A stretch of DNA of 64,000 nt from Antitrichia curtipendula. Taxonomy: Eukaryota; Streptophyta; Bryopsida; Hypnales; Leucodontaceae. This document shows, piece after piece, positions 12,280 through 23,349 of the stretch. The position numbers and the translations under genes were made by a program. The stretch spans positions 31,620,001 through 31,684,000 of the forward strand of contig OX579637.1 in the NCBI GenBank assembly GCA_951230915.1, read 5' to 3'. The notes beneath the pieces are model-generated. The model made no database searches. It was not told where the DNA came from and worked only from the letters and a program-made list of their open reading frames with translations. The number at the start of each line of letters is the position of its first letter. Position 1 is the first letter of the stretch.

Positions 12280-15200
12280 AGAAGTACAAGGTATTCCCTC
12301 ACAAGGAGCAATTCCAAACGGCAAAGTTGGCACTGGAATTGTAAACTTATTTAAAACAAGAGTTCCATCTTACTAATACAAGTATACAATTTTAGTTTGA
12401 GAGAAAAACATTTTTGGGAGTCCAAAAGACTGAATTGATAAGTTTGGAAAAAAATATGATCTTGTTGCAAATATTGTGGAGACTTGAAGTTTAAGGGCAA
12501 AATAAATTTGGGTCATTTATGTTCCCAATTTACAATGCCATGAATATAAATCCATTGATGGGTCATTTCCTACTTTTTTTAAGAAGCCACGTCACCAATA
12601 CTTGACAATTGACATGCAAAAAAATAGGTCATTGGATAACTAATTTATTATTTAATAGTATCACAAGTTCAATCTATTTTTAAAAGGAATGTGTATAAAA
12701 TAACTTTACACTCCCACTTGTTTGTCCTGTAGTAACATAGTTTTGTAACTTTTAGTTGAATGCCATTCGCATTGAATACAATGCTTAATCACTATGTTTT
12801 TTGGTCAGCATAAAAAACTTATTACATATATTTTAAAGTTAGATTGGACTTAAATAATACACACATCGTTGAAAGGATGTAGTTTACGATTAAAATAAAA
12901 ATCAAAGTAATATAACTTTTCAAATGAATAGGGTAAGGAAAAAAGAAACCGGAGTTCTATATTTGAGAAAAAAAAATTTAGGATTTAGTATTTACATCTT
13001 TAGTTCTATCTATTTGTTTTTAAGAAGCTTTGCAAATTCATTGTGAAGCATTTATGATATTTGTTTTCTATTACAACAAGAAATGACCCATGATGGTGTT
13101 TAATGCATGGCGTTGTAAATTTCAAAGACAAGCGCCCTAATACATCCTAATATTGTTAAAATAATCATTAACTCACATACTTGTGAGCTTCATAGTGGCA
13201 ATTGACCACAACATGGACTTATCTTCTCGTTTGCCTACAAAACAATACAACCAATTTCATATAAGAGTGCTAAATTAGTGTGGAGCGACATACTAAGCAC
13301 ACATCTTCTATGATACATCATTCTCTACAATTTGGTATAACATTTTGCTTAGTAGCATTCTATTAAAATCCTTCAACATTTGCAATGAAGGCCATATTCA
13401 TTAAAATGAGACAAAATAATCAATTTGATAACTTTAGTCCCCTCCTTTCAAAGATAAATTGTTGAAGGCAAAGATAAATAAATATAGAAAACACTATGAC
13501 CAATAAATCAAAAGATTATTAGAAATGGACACCAAGATGAAAATCAATTATATTTTATTAAAGCTATAATAGAAGTTAGAATGCAATGGCCCTTGAGTGA
13601 AAGGACAAATAAATCAACAACAATAAGACCATCATTCACAAAAGCATTGTCAACTTTTGCTATGTTACGAACACTCTTACAAATGCAGAACCAAGTAACA
13701 ATGAGCATTCAATGGTGTCATAATTGTTTTCTTAGCTGCAAATACTAATGACCTATTTATTCATTCAAACTCATGAACATTGTGCATACAAACAATGAGG
13801 TGTACATTGGCATCTGACTACTCAAAGCAATGATCTTACATCATTATGCATCATCTTTTTTTACTTTAGAACTTTGCAAACATAATTCAAAATTCAATAT
13901 CAAAAATGTTGTAGACTACCATAATTGGTGATAATTGCAATATATTGACCTAAGGCTTCAAACAAATATCCTCCATTTCAAAGATACCAGGCAAAATCAA
14001 ATTCAAATGCACATGTAGTAAAAACTTCAAGTGTATGACCAAACTATATTTTATGCAATTCTCTTCACATTTGAAACCGCCATGCTTTCAAAACCATGAC
14101 CATTTTTTTTATTTTTTAAATTACCCATGTCACCAATGCTTGACATTTGAATTGCAAAGCAAGCCAAAATAAATATGTACAAGTTGCAAATACAATGGGA
14201 ACTTCCAATTTGCCCAAATTAAATTTTTGCCACTACTATTCCCATTTAAGAACGCCATCAGTGCATTAAAAACCATGACCCAATTCTTTTTTTTTTAAAG
14301 TTTATGTCACTAATGCTTGACAATTGACATGCAAATTAAGTCCAATAAAATATGCAAAAGTTGTAAATGTTGTGGAGACTCGCAATTGAAGACCAAATTA
14401 AATTTGGAACTCTAATATAAGTTCTAATTTTAGAATGAAATTTAATTTCATTGACATTCTAGAATCCTCAAGTACGTTTCTTGGAATTTATACAATGTAA
14501 GTATATTTAAGTGTCTAACAAGTCATGATTCAGTTCGTCTTCAAAGTTTTATGAATATTGGTAGATCTATTTATCCCTTGAAGGACATTTCATGTCTAGG
14601 CTTGGTCAAACTTCATTACATTTCTACATTCAAATATAGATATAAAAAATTTGATATTTTAATATATAATAACATATTTTTTAAGTTTAATCTAATTTTT
14701 TCATAATTAAAAATATCAAAACTAATTGAAATTTATATAATTAAGAAAAAACAAAACGTATAACAATCATAGTAATTACATAAATGCTTAAAACAATATG
14801 AATTTTTTAGGGAAAATGGAACTAATAGTATCAAACATCATGGTCTACTTTCTGTATTATTTGAAATTATAGCAAGAGAAATTTGTTAGAAAAAGTAAAA
14901 AAGAAGTGTACTTTGAGCATTCCAAAATTATGATATGATCTTGAGAGAGTTATAAAAACTAAAATTTTATACTTTTATGAAAAAATTGAAATGTAGTAAG
15001 AAAAAAGATGGTAGGAACTAGATTTTATGAAATGATAAGCTTAAAATCAATTATAATCAAGAAGTATGTGATAATTCAAGTCTTGACTTTGAAAAAGGTT
15101 AGCCCAAAGGATTTGCATTGTCCTTTGGGTTAATTATGCACAATTTTGAATATGATTGAAGAAAGAAGTGATCATTTTTAACATTGCGGCCTCATACCAA

Positions 15201-16850
15201 TGCATACTTTCATTGTAGCATAATTTATTAAGGATTAAGCTTCAATCACATTCATTGATTTTATTGTTTTAATTCAATTAAATGATATATTTATTTCATA
15301 GCCTTCACATTATTGCACCAAATCAATCATAATCATTCTCACTTTAATATAAGCCTGTTTTAACCAAGTTCTATCACTCTCATTAATAATCATGAAACTT
15401 AAGATTTCACAAATGACATTGACTTTATTCCCTAGTACAGTTATGAACTCACATAAGAGTACCACAAATAATGAGGTATTGGAACTTAAAAAAGTTCTTC
15501 ATAGACATTCATCAAATAACGAACATATTACTTGACATAATGTATAAAAAAATGAATTGAAATCCCTAAACTCTAAAAACCAATGCAAAAGAGAAGGAAC
15601 TATTACTAAAATTAAAATTATACATTGAAATTTTACATATTTGTAAGATGTTTGATTTGTGAGCATACAAAATGCATGCTCATTTATATTCTTCAAACTT
15701 ACAATCGGCTCAAAGAAAAAATGTACCATGCGATGTACTTAAATATTAGAATAGAAGTCAAAGAAGACAGTCAAGAATTTCAAATAATTAAGGCAATGAC
15801 CCAAAAAATTGAAATTCAGTACTTTTAACTTTAGTTAGATTTTAGTTAGATTTTTGGATTCTTTTGCATGACAATTGTTAAGCATTGGATATATGATTTT
15901 AAGAAAATACATGCAAATTTCAATGAATTTTAATGCATGACATTCTAAAATGAAACATTAGAGGTACAAGTTTCTTTGCAATCAATAGAGTCCAGGTGAA
16001 CACATTCAAATAATTTATATTCAATTTGAATAGGAAATTTACACAAACGATGCATCCACGAAATTTAACATATATTAAATTTTTTTTTTTTTTTTTTTTA
16101 TGAAAAATATTGTGCATGACCTAATTGTACCTAATTATATATACTTAGTAAATCAATTTTAACTTTTGAAATAATACATAGTTCAGTTTGTACATTGTCA
16201 TTTAAAGTCCATGACTTTTGGATATAATTAAAGTCCTTTTACTCTATAGCAGATCAAGGTTTTGACTTTCGAGTGTTTTTGGACAAAAAAATGGCCTTCG
16301 GACTTTAGGGGTTAATTGAAAGAAAGTTGTGCTTCTATTTAATGGTCATTGATTTTACATTTGGGGACTATTTTAAATTTGTACCTATATTCTACTTTTT
16401 GACTTTACATTTTTGCATAAGTTTGGCCGAGGGAGTTTTATTTGATTATTCCTTTAAAGCATAGGGAGAGGTCTATTTTTTTGAATTGCACATTTGAATT
16501 GAAACAAAATTGTATTTGTATTTAGTGGTCATAAATTCTACATTTGGGAACTATTTCAAAGTTCTAAATGCCTAAATTTTGAAATGTATACTTCACAAGT
16601 GCATAAGGCAACTACATGTAAAAATTAAAGTGAACTACTACCTAAAATTGCACCCTATAGATTTTTGCCTAAACTATACTCCCACTGTTCATGATTACTT
16701 TTTGGAACACTTGTTTTCAACACTAACCTTTGAAAATTTATAATTTATTCATACAATGACCAAAAACTGTATTTTAGGAGAATTTAGAATCCACTTTTCA
16801 CTACCAACACGATCCCTTCCCCCAAAATTCAACATAATAATGGATACTAT
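12280..16850. other. AT-rich intergenic DNA, no genes seen
   Basis: I see no protein-like ORF; those at 15,499-15,828 and 15,920-16,117 are low-complexity. The region holds a diverged repeat present three times (12,463-12,630; about 14,085-14,200; about 14,270-14,400), recognisable by TGCTTGACAATTGACATGCA-type text, and a poly-T run at about 16,080-16,099. Confidence 0.5.
12463..14400 (+). repeat. Three diverged copies of a ~130-bp repeat
   Basis: Copies near 12,463, 14,085 and 14,270 share a T-run followed by (T/C)GTCAC(C/T)AAT(A/G)CTTGACA and TTGACATGCAAA. Two also share TTGTGGAGACT and AAATTAAATTTGG-like text. The order of the blocks differs between copies, so they may be rearranged. No TIR or TSD was identified. 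Confidence 0.4.
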
Positions 16851-17059
16851 GCTTATTTAGGAGATTGTAGGTGTAGTTACCTTCCTACCTAGTCTTAGTG
16901 AGGGGAAGCAGGTTCGGCGGTAGGCTTGGGAGACAAGTTTGGACGGCAAGCTTGAGCGGCAAGTTCGGGCAGAGGGTCAGATCAATGCAGCGGAGGCTCG
17001 GGTCTAAGTTTGGAAAGTTATCACTCCCAATCTGGACAATCAACACTAGTGAGCACTTT

Positions 17060-17180
17060 TGTTTGTGAGTGCTTTAAGTTTTGTATTACTATGTTTGTGA
17101 GCGCTTTTGTATTTGTAAGCGCTTCAAGTGTTGGCGCTTTTGTGTTTGTGAGTGCTTCGAGTTTTGTATTAGAGGCGCTA
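17060..17180 (+). repeat. Minisatellite with GTGAGCGCTT-type units
   Basis: About four imperfect units of 20-30 bp alternate TTTGTGAGTGCTTTAAG, TTTGTGAGCGCTTTTG and TTTGTAAGCGCTTCAAG. Just upstream (16,900-17,000) is a short GC-rich patch with GGCAAG words. The overlapping ORFs on both strands (17,010-17,347) are by-products of the repeat. Confidence 0.6.
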
Positions 17181-17775
17181 TGGGAGGGAGGTTGTTTAGA
17201 GGAAGAATTGAGTTGGAACCTTGCGACAAGAGAGATCTCAGCTCTGATATGGCGATTTTGAGTTCTAGTAAGAATTTGCAGATTATCTCGTTGTTTTTGC
17301 TCGTACAATTTGGTGGTAGTCTTTGTGCCATTGTGTTTGAATTTTGAAGTTGTTAAAGTTGTTCATGTTCTTGATCTTTAACTGCAAGTAGCTTGGGTTC
17401 ATTAGTTTGTTGCTGCACTTCTATAATTTCACAGACTTTTGAATTTTTATTTTCTTTGAACCTTCACCTTGTTTGGACTTCATGATTTTGAAACTATCTG
17501 CAACTTGTGTTTTCGGTTGCATTGTTTCCTGTCCCATTTTTTTTTATAGTTTTGTTAATTTTTCTAAAAGTTCTATCACAATGTAACATCACTTCTGATT
17601 TTGGAAGTACAAGTTGGGTGCAGATTTTGTTGGAGCGTTATTTGAGTGCAGAAGAACTGAGCTGCAACTCAATCTTCTTCCAAATAACAAGTTGTAGGTG
17701 AAAGATTTGTAGTTCCAAGCTAGTGTAGATGTTTATAATTGTTGTGGGTGTTTTTTTTTCCCCTAAACTCTTGTT

Positions 17776-18572
17776 AACCTCTAAAGGACCAAACATCATT
17801 TTTTGACAACATATTGCATGGTATGTCATTTTCATTGGTTAGTGGGCAACCCAGGCAGCTGAAAAACTTTCTTGAAAATCACCTTTTTTTAAAATAAAAA
17901 TTTGAAATTGGTCCTTTAGATTTATACATACACGGGAAGCTTTGAATCATTCCATCTTGATTAATGAGATGAAAGCTATGAGTAGTTTTAGGCTGAGGGT
18001 AGTTATCGAATCTCTACTCTAAAATGAACTTTGAAGTCTTTTATCTAACTTAATTTTCAATAATTTTGAAAAAAAATAAAAGCAATGTGTGTATATTGCT
18101 TATTGCAACAATACAACCGTCAGGATTGACATTTTTTAATTCCATATTTAATTTCTTAACAAATTAGTGTTTTAAACATTCTCTATTTTTTTCTACTTAC
18201 TATTTTTTTCTAGATGTTTTACAATTCCAAATGATCTGAAAACTTTCAAGCATGTAGCCAATTTGCCTTGAAGAACAAACCCAAAGAGTAACCACCATTT
18301 TGGAAAATTTTCTATGCAAATGTGACCTTGTGAAGTGCAATTGCTCAGATTTTCGTAGAGACAAAAAAAGGATTTTTGTCAATTCAAACGTTATTATCTT
18401 GCAATCTACACAGTGGAAATTTTTGAAGTTTTTTCCACTACTTTTCAAGCTAGTTTAATACAAGATTCCGCGGTTATATTTTTCTAAATTTTTTTTTTCT
18501 AGAATTTGGTACTTGTATTAGAAATAGCAATTTTGGAGCAGTTTTGGTGAAAATATAGTCTCTGACTTTTAC
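17776..18572 (+). repeat. Dispersed repeat R1, copy 1
   Basis: It aligns with 34,987-35,906 on the same strand. Both start AACC(T/C)CTAAA and share AATAAAAATTTGAAATTGGT, GGGAAGCTTTGAATCATTCC and AAGCATGTAGCCAA, and both end near TTTGGTGAAAA(T/C)ATAGTC. Copy 1 lacks about 150 bp present near the start of copy 2. No ORF, TIR or poly-A end was recognised. Confidence 0.7.
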
Positions 18573-18770
18573 GAGTTAAATATGAACGTGTGGTTTGGAA
18601 TCTAGTTTGCTATGCTTTTGGGGGGTACTAGATGTGTACAACATAGTAGTTCAGTCCACAACTCTGGAAACAATGTAGAAAATGAAATTTGAAATTAGGA
18701 TTTTCAACACAATTGTCTTGTTTTCTTGCTCAAAAATGTATTTATATCTTGTAGAGTCAATAGGTTTTTT

Positions 18771-19372
18771 AACTTTGGCTTAAAGATAATCATCCTCACC
18801 TTGAAGATAATTATCCTCGAGTTGAAGATAAACATTCTAGTCCAAAAGCAATCCCACAAAGAACTTTAACAAATCCGTTAAAAAAAGAAAATCACAAAAG
18901 AACCGTAAACAAATGTCTAAAATTAAAGTGAAGCAAAAAAAATAACCCCGCACCTGCAATCGACAGATTAAAGAAACACTACAATCGGCTTGTACTGGCT
19001 TAATTATCTTCAAGTCAAGGATAATTATCTTTGATCCAAAGATAACTAAACAAGTAACAATATATAACCGAGAGAATGTTCTTTCTAGGAGTCAAGGCGA
19101 TAGGACCCTAAAACAATTAATGTAGCACAACAATAAAAAAATGAAAATGTCATCTTTGACCCAAAAATAACGAGCACACAAAGCTACAATTTAAATACAT
19201 ATAAAGTAAGCTTCCAATATAAAAAAATTTCAATGAACTAGAAAATTATCTTTGAATCAAAGATAACCTCAAACTAAATGTAAGTGCCAAGATAAACAAA
19301 TTTGTCACATTAAGTAGAAGACATGGTATATAAATGAAAATGTAAAAGCGCTTATCCTTGACTTGAGGATAA
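18771..19372. repeat. Cluster of 21-nt palindromes upstream of the ParB-like pseudogene
   Basis: At least seven copies or partial copies of a 10-bp-arm palindrome occur. Good ones are at 18,811-18,831, 19,004-19,024, 19,025-19,045 (back to back), 19,246-19,266 and 19,352-19,372; weaker ones are at about 18,771, 18,792 and 19,151. Arms are TTATCTTTGA or TTATCCTTGA with a one-base centre. Where the two arms differ, the change keeps pairing or leaves a G-T wobble. They end in GATAA, the plant I-box/GATA core. They sit in the 5' flank of the pseudogene that starts near 19,555. Confidence 0.75.
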
Positions 19373-19599
19373 ATTTGAACAACCCAACTAGTTACAACAT
19401 CAGATCATAAAATTAATCCTACAATATACAAACAACGTATTCTCCCCTCAACCAAATATACCACATAACCACTATGGTGATTAACCTCGAGACGATATAA
19501 TTCTAATAGCGTAGCCAAACTATTATATTACAATATCCATCTTTACTTCTTTAGCTTTGGCTCAAAAGTGGAGATTGTTCAAGAGATGGTACAGGAATT

Positions 19600-20332
19600 G
19601 GGTGAATGCAAGAAACACTTGTACTATTTTGTGTCACAAGCTAAGTGCTGATCTGTTTTTTGGCCATAACTTTTGCATTTTTGCTCGAAATGACTCAAGA
19701 TTTCTAGAGAAGGTACTCATGTCTATCATACACCTTACATAATTTTTTCATAATTTTCAAAAATATTTTAATATTAAAATAGTATTAGTGATTAAATGTC
19801 ACAAATGAGATTTGGAGGTTTTTAGTACTAAGGAGTACCTCTTTTTAATGATTTTGAGATGAAATTTGGACGAGATGGTCTTCTAGTAGACTTACATCTC
19901 TCCAGATGAGGGATTTTGAAAAAAGTTATTTTTATGTGGTGTGGAAGTCTACAAAAAGAGCTTCTTTCTGCTTGAATTTTGAAACATATAAAATATTATT
20001 TTGGTGTTTTTTCTGGTGAATGACCATCTCCATAGAATTGTTGCAAATGTCCACTTTTTATTTTTTTGTATTTACTTATTTTTACTATTTTTTCCGAATT
20101 AAAACATGAAAGTATGTATTTTCTTGAGGTTTGACGCTTTTTCAGTTCTCCTACTTAGAGAATTTTTCTATCAATTTTCTTTGGTGAAAACCTTCATCTT
20201 ACAGTTGTATACATTGTTCATATTTTTCAAATTTTTTTCAAATTAATTTTCTAATTTTAAAGTACTCCAAAAAAAATCATGAGTATTGTAGTAAAACGCA
20301 ACAAATAGTACAAGTGTTTCTTGCATTCACCC
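19600..20332. mobile_element. 733-bp MITE, copy 1 (TSD AATT)
   Basis: The terminal inverted repeats read GGGTGAATGCAAGAAACACT at both ends. Flanks are AATT on both sides. Excising it restores an open frame in the host exon. It has no ORF of its own. The whole length aligns in opposite orientation with 51,380-52,112, for example the shared word TTCTCTAAGTAGGAGAAC (as its reverse complement here). Both copies are 733 bp long. Confidence 0.9.
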
Positions 20333-20776
20333 AATTGGTTACCATGTCCATTGTCATGCAACGCCAAACGATCTGCTTGACACCAATGGATGAAAACAGT
20401 AAACTCTTGCAAAAACGTCCTAAAAAGTGGGACAATATAAAAGACAACATATTCTACATTATCAACGGCCAGCATAGCATTAGCGCCGCCAAGAAGCTGC
20501 TATTTGATGGCTATTGTGAGGAACCAAAGGTGGAGCTCCGGACTTGAGACGCAATTATTGTGTGGAGCTTGGACGCAGCCAAGTTTACATCAATTACCAA
20601 GTGGTACAATGCAACGAATCACCTTGTGCATAGCCACCTACTTGGGGTAACCAAATTTCGCAGTGTCGAATTGTATGGCTGGCGCATAAGCGCCCAAGCG
20701 GATGCAAGGACAAAGCATCCATTCAAAAAAATGGCGCCGTGGATGATGACGCTTCATACACAGTAAGTACTTAGCA

Positions 20777-20909
20777 AGTATCCTCAAGTCAAAGAAAACT
20801 TCAAGGTTTCGGACCAGTTAAACAATGCTCTTCTATAACAGATTGTTCAAATTTTGCTAGAAATGTAATTCATGTTGAACTTTTATGTTTATCCTTGAGT
20901 CAAGGATAC
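20777..20909. repeat. Palindromes in intron 1 of the ParB-like pseudogene
   Basis: There is one imperfect copy near 20,777 (TATCCTCAAGTCAAAG), 14 bp after the donor, and one good copy at about 20,888-20,909 (TATCCTTGAGTCAAGGATA). Both lie inside the intron at 20,763-20,977. Confidence 0.65.
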
Positions 20910-21738
20910 TATCATTTGATCTAGTCAAATTAGTTTTTCTAGACTAACATCTGCTTTGTAAATTACAACCCTTGTAGAGTTTTTTTGACGATGTCATGAC
21001 AAGGCTTCAGAGCATCAACCCAACATGAGAAGGTACGAAGGTGAAGTTGGTGTCATACATCAAAAATGAAATTAGGATTATGACTTTACCGAAAGCTATG
21101 TACAAGTTGTGGAAGGAGTTCATTAGTCTCCACATGTAGGGGGCCGTGATTGATCCTTGTATCGGAAAAAACAAAACATAGACGGGAAATCCTTTAATCC
21201 AAAGAATCTCATTGAAGAGAGAGTTCTTCAAGCATATGGGGCACTTCAAAGATAAGGATCTCCATGAGTATGTTGTCCATCTGCTTGGAAGAATAGCTAG
21301 TGAAACCAAAGACTATCCGAAAGTCTCAATATGAAGGACAAAGTTTTTGGTTGCATACAATATGGTTGCTAGTGACTAGGTTGAGCAAAGGAAATGCAAG
21401 AAAATCATCATTGACGAGCTGCAGGCACTCGACTTCTCCTTCAACTTGAAAGACAAGAATATGGATGTAAACAACATGGAGTGGAAGCAGTTTAAGAAAA
21501 AACATCATTTTACTTTGGCATCATGGAATTTTTTGCTCACTGCAATCTCCAACCAATTATGTTTGAAGCGCTTCACAAAGAAAAAGATGGTATAGGGTGC
21601 ACAAGAGCGATCTTTGCATAGAATTCTACTTGGACATACTTCATAGTTTCTGCATCATGGGGGAGAATGTAATCGGTGTCTATGCGGGTGCCAAATTCAT
21701 GATCGCTGCAAGGGTAAGTCACTTAGGCCTTATACATT

Positions 21739-21877
21739 TTATCTTTGCCTCAAAGATAACTCTTACTGTATGCTAGTTTTCTTGTCGGCCTGATGTAATC
21801 ATGTCAATGACAAGGCCTAACGACATGCGAACTTCAATTGGAATGTCTAGGCTTCATTTATCTTCAAGTTGAGGATA
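21739..21877. repeat. Palindromes in intron 2 of the ParB-like pseudogene
   Basis: Copies at 21,739-21,759 (TTATCTTTG-CCT-CAAAGATAA) and 21,858-21,877 (TTATCTTCAAGTTGAGGATA) both lie inside the intron at 21,714-21,941. The first starts 25 bp after the GTAAGT donor. Confidence 0.7.
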
Positions 21878-22868
21878 CCTTTATAGTAACATGATGATTT
21901 GAAAACTGATATGTAGAACCTACCTCTATTTGATTTGTAGATGGATGGCCTACTCTGTTACGCTCTAGCAGAGAGGCATTCATCATAGGACACCAAAGAG
22001 ATGGTAGAGAAACACGGCAAGAGGACACACCTGAACGATTTTCTACATGACAACTCGCCTTTCTTCTTGACCTACATTTGGCCACGAATGCTTGGATTCC
22101 TAAAGTTTGACTTTGAGTCCTCACTCTCAGGAGAGGGCATCCGTCAAGAGTCTCAAGTCATTGTGGAACTCATAGGTGAAGATCAAGATGACACCATAAT
22201 TATAAACCAATTTGGGTCTAATGACAATGTGGTCCAAAGGGGTGACGTTTTGGTCCAACATGAAGACTTTCTGGTAATGGAACACCATCCAACTTCTACT
22301 TTTGGAGGAGTATCGCTCTTGCATCTGAGACAAGCAAGAGGCGAAAGGAAAAAGAACCTACCAAGAAAATCATTGAAATATATAACCTCAATGGAAACTT
22401 AGATACGTACTCAGATTTGGGTCACTTAGAATATGGGCTGGGTCCAAAAATGCCCAATCCTTCATGTGCTGGTGACAACGAGGGCCAGTTTGTAGGCCCT
22501 TCACCAAGTTTCTATCAGAAACCGTTGTACTTCCAGTCCCTAGGGAGGTGCATCTCATGCAGGCAAAAGAAGAGAAGGTAGACTTCTGGAAGGAACAAAA
22601 TGAAAAAAAAAACTGCAAAGAGGGAAGCGGATAGGATTGAGAAGGAGCGGGTGAAGGAACCGGAGGCCAAGAATGCTAGGTTGAAGGCGATGGAAGCATA
22701 AAATGTCAGGTTGAAGATGATAGAGGAGAAGATGAGAGTGTTGAAGGCAACACTCTCTTCTCAGGGAATTCCATCACAGGTTCTTCCGCCCCTACAACAA
22801 CAGGTTCATGTTGTAGGTAGCTCTAGCCATGGTTATAGGCTACAGTCTACTATTGAAAGTAAACCTAA

Positions 22869-22889
22869 TTATCTTTGACCCAAAGATAA
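22869..22889. repeat. Palindrome in the last intron of the ParB-like pseudogene
   Basis: A 21-nt copy, TTATCTTTGA-C-CCAAAGATAA, lies within the proposed intron at 22,817-22,941. It overlaps the start of an ORF at 22,829 that is therefore probably intronic at its beginning. Confidence 0.65.
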
Positions 22890-23349
22890 TCTTGACCTTC
22901 TGCCTTTCATTGGATGATGTTGTTGTTCTTATATCATCTAGGGACAATAAGGTTGTTCTTTCAGGGGTTGAAAATCAGTTTGAGGAGATAATACCCTCCA
23001 TTGACTTGGGTTTTCAAATAGAATCCCTGATATACACTCAAGAAGACTTAGTTGCTCCAGACCCTAAATCCATTGCAATTGCACTACTAATACATCAGTT
23101 CATGGTTGAGTTGCAGAATCCTTTATACAACACCAATGACAAAGCCCTAGATTATGGTCTGAGCCCTGAGGATGTCAACTTTGACCTAGGACCTAGTCAG
23201 GTACATTTTCTTCCATCTTCAGACCCCTATGATTACACTTGATCGAGTTAGTCATGTGATATATGATTGTCGTTGACCAAAATGTGGAGATTAGCCTAGT
23301 GACCTAGAAAGATGGGAGAACAAGTTAGTATTGGTACATTGTTTTGGTT

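Larger units (their letters stand above)
19555..23242 (+). pseudogene. ParB-like / amino-methyltransferase-like gene, decayed copy
   Basis: Exon 1 starts after an acceptor at 19,553-19,554 and is interrupted by a 733-bp MITE. With the MITE and its AATT duplication removed, it reads KVEIVQEMVQELVTMS and then FYIINGQHSISAAKK, a ParB/Srx-like motif comparable to DGNHRLRAW in the gene at 49.3 kb. Introns are likely at 20,763-20,977, 21,714-21,941 and 22,817-22,941, with GTAAGT donors on the first two. The exon ending at 21,713 contains NVIGVYAGAKFMIAAR, placed like methyltransferase motif I. Internal stops (for example TGA at 20,545-20,547) and frame changes near 21,050, 21,330 and 22,400 show it is dead. 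The C-terminal exon (about 22,942-23,242) is acidic. Palindromes occur in all three introns and in none of the exons. Confidence 0.6.

Noticed and set aside
17010..17347. Four overlapping ORFs rich in Phe/Val or Thr/Asn/Lys
   Set aside because: They are translations of the GTGAGCGCTT minisatellite in different frames.
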